DNA from: Synanceia verrucosa
Lineage: Eukaryota > Chordata > Actinopteri > Perciformes > Synanceiidae
Length of the DNA: 64,000 nt
NCBI GenBank assembly: GCA_029721515.1
Contig: CM056556.1
Span: 24,199,669-24,263,668, forward strand
Direction: 5' to 3'
Made by a program: the position numbers and the translations under genes. The notes beneath the pieces were generated by a model that saw only the letters and a program-made list of their open reading frames with translations, was not told the DNA's origin and did not search any database. Positions 37,945-49,900 of the stretch are shown here, piece by piece. Position 1 is the first letter of the stretch, and each line of letters starts with the position of its first letter.

Positions 37945-40900
37945 GCATGTTATAGACACCAAACGCATCAAGAGAAACCTGGAACAACAAAGAAGGCTGA
38001 TGACTCGCCCTGAGTTCTGAGTCAAGACTGGAGTAGTCGATGACTAGCTGTGCCTCTCTCTCATAGATGTTCAAGGTGGCTGAAGTGCCAGTTGTGTCCA
38101 GCTGCAGACAAGAGGGCAAACGGTCATCAGGCAAGACATCAGTGTTGTTTGATTATTCCTTACTAAGTCTCAAGTCTTTCTTACATTCTCTCTGTTTTTT
38201 ACATTCACATGATCATTTTAATTTCAATTAATATCCAATATCTTTCCAAAGTTCTGCTGGTGGCTCTCTCACCTGCACTTCACTGATTTCATTCAGGCTC
38301 CCTGACAACAGAGTGATGGGCAGACTCTGGATCTTGCAGGCCAGCAGCAAGTTGTGTCTGGCCAAGCGCTTCAGCTCTAAGGCAATCTCTGCAGATATCA
38401 CTTCCTGCTGAAGCTTCACCAGCTCTCTGAGAGACAGAAAAGAGTGCATTCTCTGCAGCAGCCAGCAGGGGACAATACTGGTGGTTTCAAAAAGAAGTCC
38501 GTTTGTATGGGAAAATGACCATTTTCTCTCCCGCTGTATTACCTCTATAAACACTATAAATATGAGTTTTTGGTCTGAATGGCTAGTTTAAATAATGTTT
38601 TAATACATCAGGGGTCCATTTACTGAATTATGGTCAAATATATGTAGAAAATGACACATAAAGCTGTGGGGCGTGGGTACTGTGTGATTGACAGGTTTCT
38701 GCTGTCATTACAACCTGAAGAGGAGCAGCTCAGAGCTCTCAGCTCGTCTTCTTCATCTGAGGAGTCGCTGGCACTGTTTACTGGTAAGTAACGTTATGTT
38801 GAGCCATAATTAACATTCCAGTTAATATCACATTTCATGTGATTTATGGAGGCTTGTCTCTAACCAAGACAGCTTGCTAATGCTAGCGTTAGCTGATAAC
38901 ATAGCGGTTGCTATGCTAACAGTACCGTTACCAGGCTGCTAATCTGTGCTGCATGTGTTAATGTGATGGTAACATTAGCTCCTCACTCATGATGAAATAG
39001 TAAATGGGAACAAACATCACAACGTACAGTAACACTACTTTGAGGAAGATCAGTTCTTCACAGACAAGAAGGTAGACAGAGACAGACATATATATGATGG
39101 GTAGTCCTGAGATATAGCACATTCAGGTGTTGTGTTTTTGGACAGACAATCCAAACATGCAATGCCTCTGGTCACGCCTCTCACCAGAGCGGTGGCATGA
39201 ATATTTTGATGGTTAGTTTGTGGAAAAGAAATATCAACAAACACAGATATCCCATAGAAATTCTGTTCCCTTGTGACCTCAAGATTCTCAAAATGTTGTT
39301 TTAGTCATCTAGTGTTAATTTGCATTTCAATGAGATCTGTAATAACAGCAAGTTCTATTTAAAGTGTTGGCCCCTACTTTTGTACTAACATTGGGACACT
39401 CTCAAACACCACCAATAGTAGCAGCTGGTAGCAGTAAGAATAAAAATAAATAAAGTTACTTGTTGATCTCTTGGAGGCCCTGGGCTTCCTGGTCCAGCTC
39501 AGCTTTGGCAGCAGCCACCTGGCTCTTCTTAGACAGCAACTGGTTCTTCAGCTCCATCAGTTTGTTCTGACCCTGCTCCACCTCCACCAGCATCTCCTCC
39601 TCATTCTGGGGAGGATAGTGGAAACATCAAGGATGCAAATGTCATCAACCACAGGGTGTGTATTGATTATTATCAAGTAATCCTCATGACTCTGGGCACA
39701 TTTTACACTGAGCGCTGAGGTCAGTACCTTCCTCTCCTCAGCCACGGTCCTCTCCTCCTGGTCAATGGTTTTCTCCAGTTGGTGGAGCTTCTCCTTTTGC
39801 TTCTCCAGTTGTTCTTGTTCGTACTCCAGCTGTGCATTCAGGCGAGTGCGCTGAGTCTCAAATTCAAGCCTCAAAGGAGACAAGCAACAAGGTTAATTAG
39901 AACACCATCACAATGTAAGCTTGAAGATGTAGCTTTTGTTTTTTGGTAGCAGTGTACGGTCACAGCAATAAAGATATTAGCGAGGGAATTATGACCTCTT
40001 TAACTCTTCCTATTACTAGCTTTGAGTAGTTTATAATACATAATTACAACTTATTATGGGTCTTGCTGTCAATTATAGGTCTTCTGAATAAAAATCTTCT
40101 CATAATTCTGAATTAGCAGGTCATAATTTTGAAAAATCAGCTCGGAAAACTGCAATCAGTGCACCTGTAATTATAGCTAGGTTACAGTATAATTGAATTA
40201 CATTGAAACATTTAAAATATTAAAATGCAAAAATGCTTAAACCCATAAAGGAAAGCTGACAAGGAATTTTAAAATAAAGTGTTTCTCATTGAGCGTCACT
40301 GCTGTAAAGTCTTAAAAGTTGCTGAAGACCTAAAAAAGTCTCATCTTTTATTTTAGGAACTGTCACAGACATTCATACTGTGGTACTGAGGATACTCCTG
40401 TGTGGTTTGTAGTACCTCTTCTTGTCAAACTCTGTCTGCTGTTTCAGGTGTTCCTGCTCATACTGTCTGATGCTGTCCACACCGATCTCAGCACAGAAGT
40501 CAGAAAACACAAAGTCTTCAATCTAAATACACAAGAACATATGCACTGTTCAGTCAATTGAATTTTATCATGCTCAATATCACAAATCGCCAGCTGTACA
40601 GCATACAAGACTCTTCGACCCTTGATTTGGATAGCAAATTCTCCAAAAAAGGAAAAGACAGAGAGGCCACAGACATGCAATAATAATACATACAATCAAT
40701 ATAAGAGTTAAGTATACATAACTGTATAGACCAGGGGTTGGCAATAGGTGGCCCGTGGGCTAAAAAACAAGATCTGGCCCACCAGATCATTTCATTCATT
40801 TATCTATTTTTATATTACTATCATTTTTTTACCATATTGGACTGACAGTCCGACACACTGCTATAATGTCCAAGAGAAGGCAAGCCCATATGAAGAGCAC

Positions 40901-43900
40901 TTGTTATTCTTTTATCCATGTTGAGAGCGAATGACAAATGCCTGGTGCTGCTCCTTCATAGCAGCAACAGTTACCAACTTTTGAAAAGTTCTGATTGATA
41001 TAAGGACTCTGTTGTTTGCTTGACAGAACTCTATCTGAACTCTGCTGATGAAAAATCTGTAGGTTATTAAAACCTAAATATAGAACAAACAGTAGGCTGC
41101 ATTAACTCTTCGAGTGATCTCATTTGCGTCAATGACTCTTTGACTCATTGACGCAAATACACGTCAAAGTGTTTTTCAGCAGCAGGGACAAAAGAGTGCT
41201 CTCACACAGCCTGTGATTAATATTGGCGCTTTTGGGATTTGTAGTCGGGACATAATGAGAGAATATGGCACAGAAATTGAAGCAGGAATTGGAGACGATC
41301 GCATTCAGAGAGCAAAATGGATTCTGGACAAAAAGTGGTGTTTTTGATGAAAATGGCCTCTACTCTCCTCCAGACAAAAAAAGGATGGAAGAAGGTAAAA
41401 ATAAAAAAATTTTTTCATGATGAAATAGAGTCTCTCTTTCTCTATTCTGTGGGTCTTAAAAAATGATTCAAAATGGCAAAAAAGCTGGCACAAGGTACTT
41501 TTGGTTTTATAGATTGGCTAGCACTCAATGAGTTAAGGATACAAATTAGATTTGAGCTTGCATGGGCCTAACTACAGTCAACAACAAACACAATAACAGC
41601 AGGCTTAACTGCAGTCTTTCCCCCTCAGTCTGCTGATATGGATGTTAGTTTAATCCTCAGGCTTCTCTCAAGGTTTTTATGAGTCAATCGATTCCTCTTG
41701 TACATCTCTATCACATTCATTGATGAGAAGGTTGACTCACACTTTCAGTTTTTCTTCTTATTTGTACAGATTCTCCTTGCATCTCCCACACTATGATTCA
41801 CCATATGAAACACTACATTGATACAAAATCCCAGACACCAGCACATTGTGGCACTAATTTCACCACATACAACAAAAGTCTGCCCAGCAGTATTAATAAT
41901 AATTTAGTCGGTCTTAACAGTAATTTAACCAGTTACAAAGTCTGTCACAAAGTCCAAGTAACTCTGTGTCAATGCCTTTTTTAAATGTTCGAGTCTGTCA
42001 TCTAATACAAAAAATTTTGCCAGAGGCCAAACCTAACTGCTGATCCCTGATATAAACACTCAGGATGACACAAACAAAGAATGTGAACATATTAATAATA
42101 TGATCTTGGATGACAGAGCAACTTCATGAAGTACACCAGACATTAATTAACAGCCCCATAGCTTTGAAAAGAAGGGAAACGCCTGAGAGGTGAAAGATCA
42201 GAAAGAGAGAGAGAGGGAAACAGAACAAGAGAGATAAAAGAACCAATAAAGTAAGGGGTGTGTTTTGTTTTGTTTCATGATTGCTGGAACCTGAACTGTT
42301 ATTAATATAAAAATATGTTAAATCGCACGGCCCAAGCTCAAAGCCAGCCAGCTGAAACAGATTGAGGAGGGTGTGCAGACAGCAGTACCTGGTGGATCTG
42401 GTCTTTGATCTTCTTCATCTCTGCATCCTTTGCCTCCACACTCTGCTGCTGCCTCTGGATCTGACAGTCCAGGTTTGCTAATTCACTCTCCATACAAGAA
42501 ATCTCCTGATAAACAATCAGCAAGAGATGAAAGGACAGAGTTAGTACTGTTAATTCATCTCTGCTTTTTACGTCACAATGACACAATATATCACTGCTCA
42601 TCTATATGCTTTGGGATTTCAATAGTAATAGTAATTCACCAGGCACCCTGATTTTCTTCAGACAGACAGTAGAGCTAGGCCTGTCACGATAGTCAATAAA
42701 TTGATTTATCGTACGCTAAATGAAAACGTCAGTCGTTTTTCCGGCCTCAACATATTGCCATGCACATGCGCGCTTGTTTTCCTCGTCTCTCTCTACCACA
42801 GAGGCTGCTTAAGAAGAGGGTTCACTCTGTGCATCTTTCTCAACACATGGGTGCGTTGAATCCACAGCAGAATAAACAAAGTGAGACCTCTTGTCGGCCA
42901 TAAAGTCTCTTTGTCTCAGTAGCAGGAGGAGGGGCCGCAAGCAGACACACTGACAGCACCTGTAGCAGGTGAGCTGGTGGGGAGTAGAGAGCCAGGTAAC
43001 GAGGAGAAACTAGTAGGAATAACAAAAGAGATGATTTTAAAGTTAAATGCCACAGCTACAGCTCCGATTCCAATGTCCAATTCCAGAATCCGACATTGAC
43101 ATTTGCTCGAAAGCCTGGGTGAAGTGAAAATAACTGTTTTGAAGTGGCAGTTATTTATAGCTCGTGATAAATAGTTAAGAAGAGGTTCTAATGAGTCACA
43201 GTGTCTGATTTATTTAAAACAGGTGGCTCACCTGTTCAGACAGGGCATGGAGGGTGTGTCTGCTATTGATAAAATTTGAAATAGCAATAAATAGTGCTTT
43301 CTGAAGAAATGTATGATGTATTGTTGTATACAGCCACCAGGAAATGAATTTTAGTAAAATATGTTAGAAACGGAAATATGAGCCACATAGAGAGAAAAAG
43401 AACCTCTTAAGAACCTCAGAATAATGCTGACAATAATATCGTATATCGGCAATAAGTTGTGGGACAATATATCGTCCAGCAAAATTTGTTATCGTGACAG
43501 GCCTAAGTAGAGCCCTATCAATTATAATATTACATTCAAGGAAGTCCAAGCTTTGATGTCCTACCGCTTGACAATTAAGGATGTTTTTCTTCCGGAGGTT
43601 TTCCAGTTCAGCTGTGGAGTATTTGAGGCGGGTCTGAATGCCTTGAGCCTGAGCAATAATCTGTTTTAGCTCCGAGTCCTTCCGCCTCAGCTTCATCAAA
43701 TCCTGTCACAGGACAACAAAATGGACTGAAAGTGTGAATAATTTGTGCACTCTTAAATAATTAATTTCTGACAATATGTGACAATGTCTTGACAAAATAA
43801 TTCAGCAATTAATATGAAAGCCCATGTGATGTAACATAATGTTTGGAACAACACTAACATAAAAACTGTTTTCAAGTTAAGACCTTTAGGTCCTAGAGTT

Positions 43901-46900
43901 TACATGGTATTATTTTCCCAAATACTTGACATTTAGCGTTGACTGACGCGCATCTCTGCTGTCAACTGGTTCTTGCGTTCCTTGAGCCGCATCATGTCCT
44001 TCTCGTCCCAGCAACAAGCTTTGGTCCGCAGGTAACTGGAGCCTCCGGAGATCACACCTGACTTCATAAAGAGCGTCCCATCCAGAGATACCGTCTACAG
44101 AAAACACACCTGATTACATGCCTGCTGGCAGTAAAAGCCAACCAGTCAGTGAGCAAGTTCAGGGCTGCAGGTCTTATATTGTATGGTCCTGTTTAGTTTT
44201 ATATCATTGACTCTTTCCAGTGACATCCATTTATGGTTTTCATTTTTACATGCAAATCAGTTTCAAAGTCTTACCTATTCTGAATGAGAAAACATTTTAG
44301 GATGCTGTGTGTGACACTTTACCCTATCAACAATGCCTACTCTTTGTAATTTGAAAATGTAGTCCTCATCAGTGTTGTATTGTCAAGTATAATTAATGGC
44401 AAAAGCCCAGTGAGATGACAAAAAACTGCTGTGCAATGCAGCAGTACAGGATTCCTACTCATTTTCCTTTTCAAAATTCCAAACTTTTCCAGACTCAAAT
44501 GTAAAGACTTAATAATTGCCAGAAGATTGTAGCTAGGTACTCTAGTTCTTAAAAATCAATTAACACCAAACACAGACAAGTTTAATACACAGCATTCTTT
44601 GCTGCAGTGCTAAAACAGAACAATGGTGTTCAGTTTTATTAGGGATGTTCCAACTTCCTGGGGTATATATTAAGTAATAAAATGCTCAAAAGTGCAGTCA
44701 AAACTGAGCACTCATTATGCTACGATACTATTAGCCCAAAAAATATAGAGTATATTATAGACAGTATGGTATATTAGTTTGCTGAACACCTCCTCTATTT
44801 CGTAAAGAGCAGCTGGGGGCAGGCTGAGGAGAACCTGACAGGCTGGAAATGAGTCAGGAGCAGCTGATGAGTTCAGAGCAGAAAGCTGCAGGACAGGACG
44901 AACATGCTGAGACATCATGTGTAAATACAGTGTACACACGTGTTTGTGACCAAGCTTACCTTGATGCGAGTCTGCCCGTCAAAGGCCACACTCCTTGCTT
45001 CTTTGATGGTTTCGCACACCAAAGCGTTGCCACAGACAAACTGCACCACTTTCCTCAGCTGGGCAGCACCTGCAGCGGTGTTAACCTTTACAACATCGAC
45101 CACCATCTTGGCACCGGGAACCTCCCTCAGCCGCTCATTTAGAGGTCTCACCTGGACAGGCAGTGGTGATGGTTATAATGTGTGTGTGTGTCTGACAAAT
45201 CCACATTCTGATAATTACAGGAAACTTCTCCTCTTTTACCATTTTAAATTTTCAACCACTCAAAAAAAGATTCTTACATCCAAGTAGTCGATGGGCAGGA
45301 AGGTCTCCCGCTCAGCTCGCTCCTCCTTGACGAAAGTGATACAGTCACGGGCCACCTTCTCGGACGACACTATGATGGCGTTCATGTAGGGACCAAACAC
45401 CTTGACGACAGCTAGTTGGTACTTCTTATGGATGGGGCTGCACAAGTCAGACAGACGACCAAACTGGACCAATATAGGAACAATATAGAAAGAAAAATCA
45501 TTACTACTGATGGAGAGAATGGATTTCTTTCTTTGAAAGGATGATAGATGATGTGAAAAATGGATGTCTAGTTTACAAAGTTTAAAATATAACAAATTCG
45601 TCTTGACAGATAAAGCCAGGCTTTATCTGGCTGGACTGAGAGAAAAGTTAGTTGTCTATTTGTTGTTTTCAGTGCTGTTTGGCAGTTGAGTTGCTCAGAG
45701 AGTTTAGTGAGATAGCCTTGATGAGTGCCTTGTTTTTTTTGTTTTTACCACAGCTACAGTCCCTGAGCTTAAAGGGATACACCACCCCCAGGCCAAATTC
45801 AGTGTCTCCCCACAGTCCCGAGACCTAAATAAGTGTGTGAAAGCATTTTCCTGGCCACCCAGCCATTGTCCGAATTTATCAGAGCTGACTGCAGGTTGGT
45901 TCCGCGGCATAACTACATTCCTATGACCCCACAGAAATATTTTGGCCAAAGTGAAGAAATGTACTCGATTTCCCCCCCCCAATTACTTTCCGTGTACTGC
46001 ACATTTACTTCTAGTGAATGGCGGTGCAGATCACAACGCAAAGGACTTGTCTTGTTCATTTTCTTTTGGGAACTATTTTTCGGTGCGGAAAAACACAGCC
46101 GACGCACACCACGGAACGTCATTGGGAAACCCCCACCCCCCCACTTCCCCCCACAACACTGTGTAGCCACCATCTTCCTGCTACAAATACCATGACCACA
46201 GAGTGACATCTAATCATGTACTGGGTGTAATAATAGGCTACTTACTCTGTAGACAGCTGCCCATCAGGCCCGCTTGGTGTGTTTTTCCTTTTCCAATTCA
46301 CTTTATCGCGCCGGAAAAAGAAAGTGAGGACTGCGGGGTGAATCATTGCCGTGAAATCCTCGGTAGTAGTGACACAAACGCGGCTATCCTCTTCGGTATT
46401 CCTCTGCGTCGACGGTAGTGTTTTGCCCCACTCGGCACAACAAAAACACTCCATTTCAGTAGCCATTGGTTGGCATTCTCCACACTTACACCACCAGTTT
46501 GTATGTGCTCTCCTGCGCTCATCTGGATCGCTTGGAGTAACGGGAACTTCCAGTCTTCTCTGATCTAAAGCCCGCAACTCCTCTTCAGTAAAGACTGGTT
46601 CAAAAAGATAGGGTCTGGGATTTTGGAAGTCCAAGTCATCATCTTCATCCGTAATGTAATCTTCAATGTAATCTTCCATCTCCAACAACTCTTATAAGAG
46701 CAACTAAAAGCTAGCCAGTGCCACGCAGTAGAAGGAAGCTGTTGGCCTGGTCCAGGTAAGCGACGCAGTGTTGTGGGGGGAAGTGGGGGGTGGGGGTTTC
46801 CCAATGACGTTCCGTGGTGTGCGTCGGCTGTGTTTTCCCCACCAAAAAATAGTTCCCAAAAGAAAATGAACAAGACAAGCCCTTTGCGTTGTGATCTGCA

Positions 46901-49900
46901 CCGCCATTCACTACAAGTAAATGTGCAGTACACGGAAAGTAATTGGGGGGAAAATCGAGTACATTTATTCACTTTGGCCGAAATATTTCTGTGGGGTCAT
47001 AGGAATGTAGTTATGCCGCGGAACCAACCTGCAGTCAGCTCTGATAAATTCGGACAATGGCTGGGTGGCCAGGAAAATGCTTTCACACACTAATTGAGGT
47101 CTCGGGACTGTGGGGAGACACTGAATTTGGCCTGGGGGTGGCGTATCCCTTTAACTTCAGGATGCTGCCCCTTACTGTCTCTTACCACAGTTTCAGGGAA
47201 GAGTCTGCAGAGCCTCTCCAGCAGCTCTTTGCGCTGCAGCTGGCGTCTGTTCTCCTGGCTGTCCAGATGGGCGTTCCCCAGCTCCTCCAGCACCTGGCCC
47301 AGCTCCTGGTTCACCTCCTGGCTACGCTGGCGGCCACGCTGCAGCTCTGCACTGAGGCTCTCCTCGTTCTGATGGAAATCTTCAAGGGACAACCTGGAAC
47401 AAGCAGTAGTTTCCTTCTGTGATTTTACCTCATGTCACTGGTAAATAAACATGGGACTTCAAGCAAGGGCTCCTGAAGGGCTGACATCAGGGACAGAGAG
47501 ACAGTACATTGTACAGCCATAAGGTGAGCACATGACGTACCTGCAGGACTTGGTGTACTCCTCTAGCTTCTTTGCTCTGCATGTCAAATCATCCAGCTGA
47601 GTCTGGCTGTTAGTGATGGCAATCTACAACAGACGATGTTCAAAGAGTGGTGAAATCTAAAACAGCTCACTACCTGCTCAGCACCAAACAACAGACAAAC
47701 AAACAACAATAGAGCTGTTCTATGCATTCTCATTCACTTCAAAGATGTGTAGTGGCAGAATAATAGTGCCACTGACGGTACCTCCACTTCCTTCTTACGG
47801 TGCCGGTCGATAGCCATCTTCTCGTTGTCCACTCTCACCTCCCAGCGCAGTGTCTCTGCTTGATGGCTGAGGACAGCCCCCTGCTTTCTGGCCAGTTCCT
47901 TCAACTCTTTGTATCGCTCTAACTAAAGCAGGAATTCATGCAGAAATACACTGAGGGTGTACAATGTCAGTACAAATCCCTCCTTCAGCTCTTTGTATCG
48001 CTCTATCTGTAGCAGGAATTCATGCAGAAATACACTGAGGGTGTACAATGTCAATACAAATCCCTCCTTCAGCTCTTTGTATCGCTCTATCTGTAGCAGG
48101 AATTGATGCAGAAATACACTGAGGGTGTACAATGTCAGTACAAATCCCTAAAACTCTAATGTACAGTACATGTTAGGACTGGATAGTCTGCAGCCTAAAT
48201 GATGCTTATGATGTTATCCCTTATCCCAATATGTGAAAGTCACCACCAAACATGTTTGGTTGTGGTACAATGAGTTACTGTTGACACTGTAATGTGAGTA
48301 ACAGATTGTAGACTTACATACAGTCCACTGGGTTTATTATTACATTTGGAATATGTGCTTCACAGACAAAAACACTGCAACACCTGGCCTCCAACCCCTG
48401 TTGTTTGACACTCACCTGACCCTCATCCAGCTCAATGTCTCTCTCCAGGGATGCTTCCTCCTGTACCTGCTTCTCATAGTTCCTCCAGGTCCTGTCCAGT
48501 CCAGAGATCTCCTGCTGCCCCTCTGCTAACTCCTGCTCTTTATTAGCCATCTGCTTCTGAGTCTTCCTCAGGGCATGACGGACCTCCTCCGCCTTTTTCA
48601 TGTGATGGGAGGTGTTCACCTTAGCTTTGATGTACTGGGACCGACACTGGGAGAGGATATGCTCCTGGGAGCTGAGACACAGATTGAGAAAATTCCTAAG
48701 TCGATTCTAGTTAATGGCAGAGACCACCAACATTTTTGTATTCTATTCTCCATTAAGCTAAAGAGTCACCATCATCAGATTTAGTAATTAATAGCTATAC
48801 TTTGAATAGTTCCTTTGTTGTTATCATTTTCAAATCTTCACACATACACACACACACACACACCGGATTTCTTTCTCTATGTGCTGTTGCTCTCTGGTGA
48901 GACGTCCATGTGCCTTTTTGTGGGATTTAAATGTGTTCTCCATGTTCACAACTTTATTGTTCTTAGCAGCTGCAGCCTGTTGTTTCTCCCTCAGGCTGTC
49001 GCTGAAAGTGTTGATGCTCTTCTCATTACAGCAGAGCTCAGCCAGACTCAGTTGCAGACGATTTTGGTTAAGACTGTCCAACAGCTCCTGGTACTTCTGG
49101 GCCTGAAAAAGTAGTGGGCAGTTACTTGATGGACAAGGAAACCAAAGACTAACTAAGGCCACTAAACTACAGTTCAGTTGATGCTTAACAGTCAATCCCT
49201 GCGAGCAACACACACACATTAGCAATTCAGGACACCATAAACTTATTTCTGCTGCTATATCAACAGATACAGCATGGGCTGCACCCCAGAATAAAGGCCA
49301 ACATAAACCAAAAGAACAAGGTTATCGAGTGGATTTCAAGTCTCAGCACTGGCATTATATGAAGCTACATGGACATGACAAGAACAATCTTTCCCCAAAA
49401 TTCATTGTGTTTAAAATGTGTTATGAGCTACTTATGACCACAATAGTGAAATTTTACTAGTTATAGTAGCTTGAGAAATGCTTCCATCAATTCAGGACAT
49501 AACTATTATTATTATAACATGCTACTTCACAATCACACTGCATGACAGTTTGATCACCTGTGCGTCTAAAACTCATTTTATCAAAATTTTAACAACATCA
49601 GAAAGCACCATATTAAAAGCCAAATTTAATACATTTTAAGACCATTTTAACACCTCAACAAATATAATTTACTGCCCAAAAATGTCACAACAATTTCTTT
49701 GGGAGAAAAGAGTCAGTTTATTGTAGAGTTTGTGGGGCTGATGCCGATATCAATATTTAGCAGGGAAAAAAATATCCTCTGATAATTTTTTACGAATTTT
49801 TTTTCAGCCCTTTAACACTTGCAATAATGTTCTATGCTCTGGAAAAATTTGGCCTTGGAGATCATTTTGTGAATTTGATTAGGGTTCTGTATAATTCTCC

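Noticed and set aside
37668..38134. Cys/Val-rich frames (repeats of VC) near smc1b exon 20
   Set aside because: They are translations of the (TG)n microsatellite.
45833..46209. Frames in the inverted arms of the intron 9 element
   Set aside because: The same text appears mirrored in the right arm, with no domain; only the core frame at 46242-46688 shows recognisable motifs.
47923..48132. Repetitive 69-residue frame LQIERYKELKE...
   Set aside because: It is read-through of the 84-bp tandem duplication of the exon 7 acceptor, not a separate gene.
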